The notes under the pieces are model-generated. The model did no database searches. It was not told the origin of the DNA and saw nothing but the letters and a program-made list of their open reading frames with translations. Of a DNA stretch of 49,015 bases, positions 16,285-25,261 are shown piece by piece. How positions within the stretch are numbered: position 1 is the first letter of the stretch; every line of letters starts with the position of its first letter. Source of the stretch: an uncultured Atopobium sp. (GTDB lineage Bacteria; Actinomycetota; Coriobacteriia; Coriobacteriales; Atopobiaceae). Where the stretch lies: assembly GCA_946997485.1 (NCBI GenBank), contig CAMPVF010000012.1, positions 1 to 49,015 on the forward strand, given 5' to 3'. The position numbers and the translations under genes were made by a program.

Positions 16285-17658
16285 ATGGCACAAACAAATG
16301 CTCAAATACAAGCTGCCGCACAGGCCTACATGGACACTGCGATTGATTTTCTCAAACGAAAAATTGCTATGAAGGCCGTTTCAGCAGAAGGAATTTCTGC
16401 CGAGCACATGAAGCTCGACGCGCAATTTGTGGCCGATGAGCTGGAGCGCGTGGGCGTGAGCACCCGCGTTGTGCTGTCCAAAAACGCCGACGGCACCCCG
16501 GGCGCCTGGGAAGTTATCGGCGAAAAAATTGTGAACCCCGCGGCAAAAACCGTGCTTTTGTATGCCCACCACGACGTTCAACCTGCGCCAACAGACGACG
16601 GTGTGTGGAAAACCGACCCGTTTGTGGGCACCATTAAGGGCGACCGCCTGTATGGCCGCGGTGCGTCCGACGACGGCTCGGGCATTGCTATTCACCTGGG
16701 CGCGCTTGCAATTTTGGGCGATGAGCTGGGCGTTAACGTTAAATTCTTTATCGAGGGCGAAGAAGAAATGGGCTCGGATAGCTTTATCCCGTTTGTAAAA
16801 GAGCACCCCGATTTCTTTGACGCCGACATTATGATTGTTGCCGACTCGGGCAACTGGTCGCCAGAAATCCCCAGCTTAACCACATCGCTGCGCGGTAACA
16901 CCAACATCGACGTTACGGTGCGCGTGATGGAGAGCCCGCGCCACTCCGGTGCGTTTGGCGGCGTTGTGCTCGACGCAAATACCATGGCTGCGCTGCTTAT
17001 TGCAAGCATGTACAACAAAGATGGCGAGCTTGTGGTTGATGGTGTTAAGTCGCAAGAGGTTGTCGGTGGTTTGCAGCAGGACATCGACGAAGCGCAGCTG
17101 CGCATTGATGGCTCGATTTTGCCGTCGGTTAAACTGCCTGGTACGGGTTCTTTGGCGTCGCGCCTGTGGGTAAAGCCGAGCGTTACGGTTATTGGCTTTG
17201 ACGCGCACCCGGTTGAAGGGTCGTTTAACGTTATTTCGCCTGCTACAACCTTTAGACTGTCGCTGCGTACGGCACCTTCGCAAGATCCGCTTGAGGCGCA
17301 GCGCGCGCTTGGTGAGTTTATGGTTGCTCATGCGCCGTTTGGCTGTGAGGTGAGCTGGAAGCCTGTTGATGCAGGTAGGGGCTGGGCTATGGATGCCGAT
17401 TGTGATGTGAGCAAGATTGCCGAGAAGGCGCTTGAGGATGCGTTTGAGTGTGCGCCAATTAACCAGGGGCAAGGCGGATCCATTCCGTTTATCCCCGATT
17501 TGTGCGAGATGTATCCAAAGTACCAGGTGCTGGTAACGGGTCCTGAAGATCCGCAGGCAAATGCACACAGCCCCAACGAGTCGCAGTCGCTTTCGAGCTT
17601 GCGCAAGCTCATTGCGGCCGAGGCTATGATGCTGCGCGATTTCGTGCACGCTGAGTAG
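16285..17658 (+). CDS. M20 family dipeptidase / metallopeptidase
   Basis: This 457-aa cytoplasmic enzyme has the M20 metal-binding pattern: YAHHDVQ with the first His ligand, GRGASDDGSG with the bridging Asp, EGEEEMGS with the catalytic and ligand glutamates, and a distal His in the C-terminal NAHSPNES segment. The dimerisation domain sits in the middle. Together these fit the dinuclear-zinc dipeptidase (CNDP/ArgE-like) group, which cleaves short peptides or acyl-amino acids. The ATG at 16285 is preferred because GGAG lies 6-7 bases upstream; an in-frame ATG at 16273 has no good site. The exact substrate cannot be predicted. Confidence 0.9.
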   Translation: MAQTNAQIQAAAQAYMDTAIDFLKRKIAMKAVSAEGISAEHMKLDAQFVADELERVGVSTRVVLSKNADGTPGAWEVIGEKIVNPAAKTVLLYAHHDVQPAPTDDGVWKTDPFVGTIKGDRLYGRGASDDGSGIAIHLGALAILGDELGVNVKFFIEGEEEMGSDSFIPFVKEHPDFFDADIMIVADSGNWSPEIPSLTTSLRGNTNIDVTVRVMESPRHSGAFGGVVLDANTMAALLIASMYNKDGELVVDGVKSQEVVGGLQQDIDEAQLRIDGSILPSVKLPGTGSLASRLWVKPSVTVIGFDAHPVEGSFNVISPATTFRLSLRTAPSQDPLEAQRALGEFMVAHAPFGCEVSWKPVDAGRGWAMDADCDVSKIAEKALEDAFECAPINQGQGGSIPFIPDLCEMYPKYQVLVTGPEDPQANAHSPNESQSLSSLRKLIAAEAMMLRDFVHAE

Positions 17659-17773
17659 GCTTGCTGCTTGCTTCGGTGCTGCTGGTGGTGCTGGCGTTTG
17701 CGTTGGCGCTGGTGGTGGCGTAACTTTTCAGCAATGCTAATCCTGCGCGCGCGGGTTATCCTGCGCGCGTTTT

Positions 17774-18015
17774 ATTTTTCGGGCGATTTTTTGGCTGAAA
17801 TTGTACAAAAACCATACTTTGACACGAGGTTGAACGCGCTTGAAGGCAAATCGGGCGCGCCGTGCTTGGGCGTGTTTTTTGTTTGCGCAGGTAGTGCGTT
17901 TGTTAACTTATTTAACCACGTGGCCCGGCGAGCACATTTGGGCGATTTTGGGCCTTAGCCGCGTGTCAAAGTGGGTATTTTGTCCAATATTGCTCAATAT
18001 TTTTACCGAAAAATT
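17774..18015 (+). repeat. 242-bp inverted-repeat element, copy A
   Basis: It begins ATTTTTCGGG, ends CCGAAAAATT, and has imperfect terminal inverted repeats of about 55 bp whose inner cores are ACTTTGACACGAGG and its complement CGCGTGTCAAAGT. The interior includes a conserved GTTTGTTAACTTATTTAAC. It has few stops in any frame, but no start, ribosome site or known domain. Confidence 0.85.
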
Positions 18016-18191
18016 GCATCGCACCCAATTGCACCAACCAACTCTGCCGCACATGCACCTTTACTGCTCAATCCCACCGCGTTTGTGCTCCTGTTATGCG
18101 CGCGCGGTGAAGGCAGTTTACAATGTTAACCTAAAACGTGGGTGAAAGCTAAGATCGCGTAGCTCGGCGCGGTGTGTTGAAGTCGCATTTC

Positions 18192-18433
18192 ATTTTTCGG
18201 GCGATTTTTTGGCTGAAATTGTACAAAAACCATACTTTGACACGAGGTTGAGCGCGCTTGAAGGCAAACCGCGCGCGCCTTGCTTGGCAGCATTTTTCAT
18301 TTGTGCAGGTAGTGCGTTTGTTAACTTATTTAACCAAGTGGCCCGGCGAGCACATTTAGGCGATTTTGGGCCTTAGCCTCGTGTCAAAGTGGGTATTTTG
18401 TCCAATATTGCTCAATATTTTTGCCGAAAAATT
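18192..18433 (+). repeat. 242-bp inverted-repeat element, copy B
   Basis: Same length, ends and core as copy A and in the same orientation. It corresponds to copy D by its left flank (CGCATTTC) and by position within the 738-bp block. Right of it the conserved sequence runs on (CCCAATTGCACCTACCAACC) as in copies A, C and D, so the family has a conserved right flank. Confidence 0.85.
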
Positions 18434-18591
18434 GAATCGACCCAATTGCACCTACCAACCCCGCTGCACGTACCGCCCCGCAACGCGCGTCAAACCACGC
18501 AACCCCCTACATTTCAACCGTTTACCGAAAAATTGGCACGGTGGGGCGTAATCTTAATTTGATTATCCGTCGGTTGTGCTATTACATGTAT

Positions 18592-20061
18592 ATGGAAATC
18601 GTCTTAGGCTACATAGAATCCCTTATGTACTGGCGAGCACACCGCGTCGCCAACCAACCCACATTTATGCCTCGGCGCACTCCTTTGAGCGCTGAAGATG
18701 CACGTGGTAATGCACATACACGTGTTAATTTGTGTGGAAAGCTGGTTCATGCGGAGGCGAGTGCGTATACGAGCATACCGCCAATATCGTTTGCTGAGCA
18801 AAAACAAATACCAACTGCCGAAATTAAAAATTACATGCTAAGCAGATTGAGTTGCTTTGCGCCACAAGCTAATGACATGAATTGCATGCGGTACACGGAT
18901 GATTACACCATTGCATCAATGCTTGAGCACAACATGTATAATCGCGCTACTTGCGAACACATGCGCGCAGCAGACGCAACCCCAACCCGCGCAACCGCAC
19001 CCTGCACAACCCGCGCGACCCGCACGCGCGCTGCAAAAATTACCAGCAATGACGACAGTGTTTGGTCTCAAAAAAGCTACCTTATAGAGCATTTGCATGG
19101 CGTGCGACTTTCGCCACATGTTACTGCGAGCGCCCCGCTTAACATTTTTGTTCCACGAGAGCAGCGCGGCCTCTCTCAAAAGGACAAGCGTCTAACATAC
19201 ATAAACACGCCCCTTCCGCGCGGTATGCTTTATCAGCTGGTTATTACGTCGCATGAGAAAAAGCGTTTTGAGCTGCCACCAACGCTTAAACTCTATATCA
19301 TTTCGCCGGAGCTCGCCGTGCTTTTTGCGGCGCAAAAGTTGCAGATCTTGTGCTTGGGAAACATGTGCCCCAGTGCGAGTTGTTATATGCACACGCGCGG
19401 CAAGCAGCTGTTTGTGCATAACGTAATTTCGCTGGTAAATGAGGTGTGTGGCACGTATGGTCGCGATCCTCTTACTGCCAGCGTAATGTCATATGGTTTG
19501 CGCCCGCTCACCTCTGTGCAAAAAATCAGGCGCTGCGCCACGGCTATGAAAGGCGTGCACGGATGTAAAAGTTTGCTGGCAGCACTTGATTATTGTAATG
19601 ATAATTTGGCTTCGGCATTTGAAGGTGCTGTTGCAAGCGCGCTTATGCTCCCCACAAAGTTTGGGGGTATAAATTTTCCTCCGTTAGAAATCAATCAAAC
19701 GCGCGCCCTGGCAGCTAGTAGTGCGCTCACGCCGCATCATCAAAGTATTACGCCCGACCTTAGTTCAAAGGAACACCGGCTCATAATTGAGTGTAATGGG
19801 CTGGCGTTTCACAAGTCCAACGAGGCTATTAAGGAAGATCATCGCAGGTTAAGAGACTATGTTACGCATAATGAGCGCCACATTCCGCTAACCATGAGCG
19901 ATATAAAAAATTCCTTTGTGCTGAGCAAAACTCTTGAAGAAATAGTTGCTGCTTGTCATGACACGCTTGGCGTAGATAAGTCAGCGTACCTGCGCAAGGT
20001 TATCCATAACGCCAAGCTGCGACCAGCGCGTCAAATTATGCTGGATGTGCAGCTGTTTTAG
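18592..20061 (+). CDS. DUF559/Vsr-like nuclease-domain protein (AbiEi-related layout)
   Basis: This 489-aa protein has a middle region of winged-helix/AbiEi flavour (LYIISPELAVLFAAQKL and VNEVCGTYG) and a C-terminal domain resembling PD-(D/E)XK or very-short-patch-repair nucleases: Asp389 and Glu400 in a D...IIECNG..FH pattern, followed by EDHRRLRDY. I know this layout from large protein families of Coriobacteriia, with no proven function to my knowledge. No start has a clear ribosome site. The ATG at 18592 is chosen because the protein then begins MEIVLGYIESLMYWR, as relatives do; the frame is open from 18541. It sits alone between two 738-bp direct repeats, which suggests a mobile or excisable cassette and a defence or toxin role. 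Confidence 0.6.
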   Translation: MEIVLGYIESLMYWRAHRVANQPTFMPRRTPLSAEDARGNAHTRVNLCGKLVHAEASAYTSIPPISFAEQKQIPTAEIKNYMLSRLSCFAPQANDMNCMRYTDDYTIASMLEHNMYNRATCEHMRAADATPTRATAPCTTRATRTRAAKITSNDDSVWSQKSYLIEHLHGVRLSPHVTASAPLNIFVPREQRGLSQKDKRLTYINTPLPRGMLYQLVITSHEKKRFELPPTLKLYIISPELAVLFAAQKLQILCLGNMCPSASCYMHTRGKQLFVHNVISLVNEVCGTYGRDPLTASVMSYGLRPLTSVQKIRRCATAMKGVHGCKSLLAALDYCNDNLASAFEGAVASALMLPTKFGGINFPPLEINQTRALAASSALTPHHQSITPDLSSKEHRLIIECNGLAFHKSNEAIKEDHRRLRDYVTHNERHIPLTMSDIKNSFVLSKTLEEIVAACHDTLGVDKSAYLRKVIHNAKLRPARQIMLDVQLF

Positions 20062-20105
20062 GTGCTTTTTGTGTGCCGGGCTTTTGACGTGGCAAGGCGC
20101 GTTTT

Positions 20106-20347
20106 ATTTTTCGGGCGATTTTTTGGCTGAAATTGTACAAAAACCATACTTTGACACGAGGTTGAACGCGCTTGAAGGCAAATCGGGCGTGCTGTGCTTG
20201 GCAGCATTTTTCATTTGCGCAGGTAGTGCGTTTGTTAACTTATTTAACCAAGTGGCCCGGCGAGCACATTTGGGCGATTTTGGGTCTTAGCCTCGTGTCA
20301 AAGTAGGTATTTTGTCCAATATTGCTCAATATTTTTGCCGAAAAATT
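20106..20347 (+). repeat. 242-bp inverted-repeat element, copy C
   Basis: Equivalent of copy A: the left flank GCGCGTTTT is the same and the length is identical. One inner-core difference (AAAGTAGG instead of AAAGTGGG) distinguishes it. Confidence 0.85.
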
Positions 20348-20523
20348 GAATCGCACCCAATTGCACCTACCAACCCCGCTGTACATGCACCTTTACTGCT
20401 AAATCCCACCGCGTTTGCATGGCCGCAATGGCCGCGCGGTAAAGGCAGTTTACAATGTTAACCTAAAACGTGGGTGAAAGCTAAAATCGCGTAGCTCGGC
20501 GCGGTGTGTCGAAGCCGCATTTC

Positions 20524-20765
20524 ATTTTTCGGGCGATTTTTTGGCTGAAATTGTACAAAAACCATACTTTGACACGAGGCCAGCCGCGCTTGAAGGCAAA
20601 TCGGGCGCGGCTTGCTTGGCAGCATTTTGCATTTTCGCAGGTAGCGTGTTTGTTAACTTATTTAACCACGTGGCCCGGCGAGCACCTTTGGGCGATTTTG
20701 GGCCTTAGCCTCGTGTCAAAGTGGGTATTTTGTCCAATATTGCTCAATATTTTGACCGAAAAATT
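20524..20765 (+). repeat. 242-bp inverted-repeat element, copy D
   Basis: Equivalent of copy B. It is the most diverged of the four here, with GCCAGCCGCG after the left core and GTAGCGTGTTTG in the middle. Confidence 0.85.
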
Positions 20766-20853
20766 AAAACGCACCCAATTGCACCTACCAACCCCGCTGC
20801 ATACACGCCTGCATGCCGCACGTCAAACAACGCAACGCCTCAGGGTCATGCAG

Positions 20854-22257
20854 TTAGGCGAGGCGCTTTTTGCCTGCCACACTGAGGACAAAGCCGCAGA
20901 TGAGGACTACCGCCGCCGCCAGCATGATGGGTTTTGTTCCGCCGCTATCTAATAGCGCGCCCGCAGACATCGACCCAAGCATAATTGAGCAGTTAAACGA
21001 CGCCGACTGCAGCGAGTTGGCAACCGCCGTGCCCGACGTAACCTGTCGCGCCGTTGCCGTTTGGAAGATGCTGCTAAGCGACCCAAACGCCACACCCCAC
21101 AGCACAAACGCCACACACGCTACTAGGTTGGCTTGGTTTGCGACAAGTCCTACTGCAAATACCAGCACAAACGCAAGCATGCTCACCGTGCCTATGGCAA
21201 ACATGGCGAGCGTTACAAGCCACAGGTGTTTGTCGATAAGAGCAAGCGTTGCCACAACCGAAATAATCGATCCAATACCAAAGAAAAGTTGTGCCTGCGC
21301 GATGGTAAGCGGCGCGACGCTTTGCGCGATGGAGGGAGCGCCGCAAGCACCGCCAGTCAAACCTGCTGTACCGCAAGCACCGTCAGCCAAAGCACCGCCA
21401 GCCAAAGCACCGCAAGCCCCGCACAAGCCCGCCAGCTCCTGCACGAGGTTCGAGATAAACGTGTACGCGCCGTAGTTTGCGCCCACCGCCAAAAACGTCA
21501 GCGCAACAACAAGCAACACGCCGCGGTTGCGCAGCATGGTGCCAACCGAGTTGTCGCGACTGCGCGCCTCGCCCGGAATGCTCGGCAAAAATATCCAGCA
21601 TAAAACAGCCACAAGGCACAAAATAATTCCCAGCGCAAAAAACTCAACATGATAATTACTCAGCGTGCCAAGCCACGTAATCGCAGGTAAACCCACTGCC
21701 ATGCCCGCCGTGATGCCCGACATAATAATGGTTACGGCTTTGCCGCGGTTGAGAGGACCCACAAACTCCATGCCGTACGCGGTAATCATCGGCCACAGCG
21801 TGCCCGCGCACGCGCCGCCCAGCGCCCGGCCAACAAGCGCCACTTCAAAGCAGCCAGCGCCGCCCACAATGCAATTCGAAAGCGCAAAACCAATCAGCAG
21901 CACGCACAGCAGGCGTTTTCGGTTGGCGCTCACCGTGAGCGTAACCAGCGGAATGCCGCAAATCGCCGACGTAATCGCGTAGCTGCCCACCAGGCTGCCG
22001 CAGGTCGCGCTGCTCACGCCAAACGCCGCGGCCATCTCGGGCAGCACGCCCGATGGCACAAGTTCGCACAGCACGGCCAGCGCGGTAATCGACGACATCA
22101 GCAGCAGCATGCCCAGCTCGGCGCAGGTAAGGCGCGCGTTGCTGGTGCGCGGCGCGGCGGGCTTGGTGGTGGTTGATGTTGCATGCGCAATGCTAGTCGT
22201 TGTGGTGGCTTCCCGGGTGGTTGAGGGGGTTTGGTCGTTTAAGCTGGTACGTGACAC
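20854..22257 (-). CDS. MFS transporter, drug/sugar-efflux (DHA1, AraJ-like) type
   Basis: This 467-aa protein has about 12 membrane helices. The N-terminal half matches DHA1 exporters (LCELVPSGVLPEMAAAFGVS, GALGGACAGTLWPMI, NRGKAVTIIMSG), which expel drugs, sugars or arabinose-like compounds by proton antiport. Two oddities: a ~40-residue Thr/Ser-rich polar N-terminus, and a Gly/Ala/Cys-rich insertion (about residues 280-315, in the order GLCGACGALAGGALADG) in a loop of the C-terminal half. The insertion derives from short tandem DNA repeats at 21320-21430. The GTG start at 22257 lacks a clear ribosome site, so the start could be internal. It converges on the right 738-bp repeat. Confidence 0.82.
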   Translation of the reverse strand: MSRTSLNDQTPSTTREATTTTSIAHATSTTTKPAAPRTSNARLTCAELGMLLLMSSITALAVLCELVPSGVLPEMAAAFGVSSATCGSLVGSYAITSAICGIPLVTLTVSANRKRLLCVLLIGFALSNCIVGGAGCFEVALVGRALGGACAGTLWPMITAYGMEFVGPLNRGKAVTIIMSGITAGMAVGLPAITWLGTLSNYHVEFFALGIILCLVAVLCWIFLPSIPGEARSRDNSVGTMLRNRGVLLVVALTFLAVGANYGAYTFISNLVQELAGLCGACGALAGGALADGACGTAGLTGGACGAPSIAQSVAPLTIAQAQLFFGIGSIISVVATLALIDKHLWLVTLAMFAIGTVSMLAFVLVFAVGLVANQANLVACVAFVLWGVAFGSLSSIFQTATARQVTSGTAVANSLQSASFNCSIMLGSMSAGALLDSGGTKPIMLAAAVVLICGFVLSVAGKKRLA

Positions 22258-22511
22258 GTGGGCACTATGCCTTTCTTGAGTGGTGGATTTGTTTGCAAGT
22301 GAATGTATATGCTATACGGTACTACGCTTATCTGTGCACGTAGCCCGCGGGGGCAAAAAATCCGGGTTTGCATAAAAAACGCACCGTATGCAAAAGTCGG
22401 GGCTGGGGCAGCGGTAACGTGGCTGCAACGGCTGTGATGCCGGTAACGGTGATGCAATGGCGGTGGAACGGCTGAGCTGGGGCGGTGCAACGGTGACAAC
22501 GAAGACGCAAA

Positions 22512-22550
22512 AACCCTGCTAGCGACAGGGTCGCAAGCAGGGTTAATTTT
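22512..22550 (-). terminator. Terminator for the coiled-coil surface protein gene
   Basis: AACCCTGCT (22512-22520) pairs with AGCAGGGTT (22536-22544). On the minus strand the stem is followed by a T-run (complement of the A-run at 22509-22513); on the plus strand it is followed by a T-rich stretch, so it can work both ways. The rest of 22258-22511 shows no gene. Confidence 0.8.
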
Positions 22551-22611
22551 GTTTTTACACCGCGCTCAACAGCGCACTGCAAACGTCGTGCGCGCGTTTG
22601 TGTGCGTGAAA

Positions 22612-24870
22612 CTAGCGGGGTTTGCGCGACAAGTTCAAGCGTCCACGGAATGTAAACGCTGCGAGTGCCACCGATCCCGTTACCAGCGCAGCCGCGCCAA
22701 GTTGCATGGCCATATTCATGGTGTTTGCTTCTTGCGGCGAAGACGCGCTCGCCACAGTGTTTGCCGAGCTCACGGGCGCTTCCGAAGCGTCGGGGCTGGC
22801 GTTGTTCTCGTTTGCTGCAGGCGCCTCAGGTGCTGGAGTAGCAGCTGCAGCATCGGCCGCGCTGCCATTGCCGTTGCCATTGCCGCCGTTTGGTTGCGCG
22901 GGAGCTGGAGTTGCTGCTGCAGCAACAGATGCGCCTTCTACCTGCGCGTTTGCGGTTGCGCGAAGCATGTGCGCGGCGCGTACGCGTGCGTGTGTACCGC
23001 GCGCGTTGCTGCTGCCAGCTGCGCTGTCGGTGTTAGGTGCAGCTGCGTGCTTGGGCTGAGCCTGCGCGGCATCTTGCGTAGGCGCACCGGGAGCCTCAGG
23101 CGCAGCTTGCGGAGCGGCAGGCGCGGGCGCAGCTTGCGGAGCTGCGGGAGCACTCACACCAGGCGCAGCTTGCGGAGCAGCAGGAGCAGCCACCGAAGGT
23201 GCGTCGCTCTCGATTGGCCTATAGTGCTCAACGGCATACTGTGCCGCAAGCTTGTTGTACGTCTGCGTCGCGCGCTCAAGCGTCGCCTTCGCAGCTTCAT
23301 GCTTTTCGTGCAGCTCATTAAGGGTATTAATAGCTGCAGCAACAGTTGAGTCAAGTTCGTCTTTTGCAGCTTGAGCCTTGTTCACGCGCTCCAGTGCAGC
23401 CAGCTTGGTTTGGTATTGGTCACGCAGCGGTGCAAACGTTTTTTGCTCCTGCTCTAGCGTTGCGCGCGCAGCCTCATATTCCTGCTGAGCCAATGGAGCA
23501 GCTTTACCTGTGTTTTTGTGCGCATTTTTCGTTTGCTCAATAATCTGCTGCACTTCTTCAATAAGCTTTTGTTTTGCTGCAACCTCAGCGTTCGCAGCTG
23601 CTACCTGCGCCTGACGCTTTTTCACAACAACGCCCACCGCTTCGTCATAATTCTTAATCCAGTCGGTTGCTTCCTGCGTTCTGGCCGCTTCAAGCGCTTG
23701 TGCTACTTTCAGCTTAACCAGCTCGTCTACCAGCGCCTTCTTTGCTGTTTTAAGCTGCTCAATCTCCTGCATTTTCTTGGTAATTTCTTCTTGAGCGGCT
23801 TGTTGTTTCTGGCTCTCATCAGCTATTTTGGCCTGGAATTGCGCCTGTGCCGTCTTAGCTTTTTCCTCGTTTTGCTTTGCTTCTGCCTGCTTGGTTTTGT
23901 TGTCTTCGAGCTCTTTTTTGTCAGCTTCATAAAGCATCTTAGCTGCGCTATATTCTACCTGGTAGCGGCTTTGATCTTGCTGGTATTTAAGCTCCATCTG
24001 ATTATAAGCCAGCTCGCTCGAGCGCAGTTTCGTTTCAATGCCTTGCTGCTGTTTGGTGAGCGTGTTGTGCCATTCTTTTGCCTTCGACTCGTTTTGTACC
24101 TCTTTAGCAAGCTCTTCTTGTGCCTGCTTAATAGCCAAATCCGCCGCCTCTTTTTCCTTGTTGGGCGCAGCAAGCTCCCCGGCTGCCTTCTCAATCTTTG
24201 CGTCCTGCTCTTTAACAGCAGCCTCTTTATCTTGCTGTTTCGATTCAAGTTTCTGTTTTACAACGCCCTGCTCAGCATTCTGCTTTTCAAGTGCCTGCTT
24301 AGCGGCAGCATGCGCCTTCTGAGCCTTCTCCTGCGCAGCGGTTGCCTTCTGCAAGCCGCTTTCCGCAACCGATTTTTCCTTGTTCGTAAGCGCAAGACGT
24401 TGCTGAGCCGCAGCCGACTCTTGAGCCGCTTTTTGCAGCTCCTGAGCAGCGCGTTCGTTCTTATCTTTTTTCTCGTCGTGATCTTTTTGAGCGTTCTCAA
24501 ACTTTTCCGCCGCCTGTTTGTATGCAGCGTCGTCCACCTGTGGCGCCTTGGCCTTAGCTGCCGTGGCTTCTTCGAGTTCGCGCTCTGCTGCAGCCTGCTT
24601 ATCTTTTGCAGCGTTCAACTTCTTCGCAGCCTCGTCGTGAGCGCGTTTAGCTGCGGCTTCCTTTGCTTGAGCGTCGCGCTGTGCGTCGCGCGCATTGTCC
24701 ACGTCTGCCTTGGTGGGGCTAGCGGGAGCTGGTGCTTCCGCTACGTGTTGGATGGGCTCGCCGGCATTTGTTGCAGCAGCCAAAACGGCTGGTTGGTTTG
24801 CATATGCAGCGACGGGTACGGCCAGCAGGGTAGTGGTTGCAAGCATTGCCACGTTGGCTTTTTTCACCAT
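22612..24870 (-). CDS. 752-aa coiled-coil surface protein
   Basis: A signal peptide (residues 1-25, ending AYANQ) is followed by a very long Ala/Lys/Glu/Gln-rich helical region (about 50-560) with heptad character. A Pro/Ala-rich stretch (about 575-640) with repeats of the type APAAPQAAP comes next, then an Asn/Gly-rich segment, and finally a C-terminal membrane helix with a basic tail (RGRLNLSRKPR). There is no LPXTG-type motif before the last helix, so it is probably membrane-anchored or anchored by an unrecognised signal. It looks like a rod-shaped wall-spanning protein. AAGGAG precedes the ATG. The promoter carries a CTTAAA-N5-CTTAAG repeat shared with the 2346-aa protein gene. No enzyme domain is visible. 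Confidence 0.8.
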   Translation of the reverse strand: MVKKANVAMLATTTLLAVPVAAYANQPAVLAAATNAGEPIQHVAEAPAPASPTKADVDNARDAQRDAQAKEAAAKRAHDEAAKKLNAAKDKQAAAERELEEATAAKAKAPQVDDAAYKQAAEKFENAQKDHDEKKDKNERAAQELQKAAQESAAAQQRLALTNKEKSVAESGLQKATAAQEKAQKAHAAAKQALEKQNAEQGVVKQKLESKQQDKEAAVKEQDAKIEKAAGELAAPNKEKEAADLAIKQAQEELAKEVQNESKAKEWHNTLTKQQQGIETKLRSSELAYNQMELKYQQDQSRYQVEYSAAKMLYEADKKELEDNKTKQAEAKQNEEKAKTAQAQFQAKIADESQKQQAAQEEITKKMQEIEQLKTAKKALVDELVKLKVAQALEAARTQEATDWIKNYDEAVGVVVKKRQAQVAAANAEVAAKQKLIEEVQQIIEQTKNAHKNTGKAAPLAQQEYEAARATLEQEQKTFAPLRDQYQTKLAALERVNKAQAAKDELDSTVAAAINTLNELHEKHEAAKATLERATQTYNKLAAQYAVEHYRPIESDAPSVAAPAAPQAAPGVSAPAAPQAAPAPAAPQAAPEAPGAPTQDAAQAQPKHAAAPNTDSAAGSSNARGTHARVRAAHMLRATANAQVEGASVAAAATPAPAQPNGGNGNGNGSAADAAAATPAPEAPAANENNASPDASEAPVSSANTVASASSPQEANTMNMAMQLGAAALVTGSVALAAFTFRGRLNLSRKPR

Positions 24871-24912
24871 GGTATGTGTCTCCTTATCGGGGTTCGTGAA
24901 TAATGTAATGTG

Positions 24913-24956
24913 AGTATATCCAACACATCCAAAAATTAACTTAAGCTCCGTTTAAG
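24913..24956 (-). promoter_or_regulatory. Promoter with CTTAAA-N5-CTTAAG direct repeat
   Basis: On the minus strand CTTAAA (24956-24951), five bases, CTTAAG (24945-24940), 21 bases, then TATACT (24918-24913), followed by the coiled-coil protein start at 24870. An 11-bp repeat phase just upstream of the -35 position is typical of OmpR/PhoB-family response regulators. The same arrangement precedes the gene at 27332. Confidence 0.5.
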
Positions 24957-25261
24957 GTACATGTAATGGTTGTGTTATTGCCCACACACGCTCGCGGCAT
25001 GCAGCATACCCCCAGGTACAAACCATAATAGCCACGGTTTTAGCCGCGCGCCTACACCTAGGCAACGCCCCTTCACCCGCTGCACATGACTACAATTTAG
25101 CAACAAGTTTGCCCAGCCGCGCCCATTTCTTCACATGTTGGCTATGGCATAAACTTGCATTCTTATGCATTATTTGATACGGCTAACTTTTTTGAGAAAA
25201 CACACGTCGTCCAAGCAGCCACCATCAACCCCGCACCATGTCCATTGCTGGTGCGCGTGCG
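24957..25261. other. Gene-free spacer
   Basis: About 305 bases between two minus-strand genes. I see no gene, terminator or repeat I would defend. Confidence 0.35.

Larger units (their letters stand above)
17766..18503 (+). repeat. Left ~738-bp direct repeat flanking the nuclease gene
   Basis: This block matches 20098-20835 in the same orientation. Each block contains two 242-bp inverted-repeat elements whose starts are exactly 418 bp apart, plus the same intervening sequence. By eye, identity is around 90 per cent; the main difference is a short divergent patch around 18085-18105 against 20415-20435. It is the left boundary of an accessory cassette. Confidence 0.85.
20098..20835 (+). repeat. 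Right ~738-bp direct repeat flanking the nuclease gene
   Basis: Same content and orientation as 17766-18503: elements C and D 418 bp apart. It ends 19 bases before the stop of the convergent MFS gene. Recombination between the two blocks would remove the nuclease gene and leave one block. Confidence 0.85.

Noticed and set aside
17774..20765. Short conserved proteins encoded by the 242-bp elements
   Set aside because: The same peptide (around FDTRL..LEGK and SAFVNLFN) appears in copies, but no start or ribosome site is present and other frames, including the minus strand, are equally open. The inverted ends explain the conservation better.
17766..20835. Insertion sequence or composite transposon
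   Set aside because: No transposase or integrase gene is present in or beside the repeats, and no clear target-site duplication could be recognised.
23518..24903. A 461-aa plus-strand protein opposite the coiled-coil gene
   Set aside because: It is the antisense of an Ala/Lys/Glu-rich helical gene, which gives long Leu/Phe/Cys-rich open frames by composition. The minus-strand gene has signal peptide, ribosome site and promoter.
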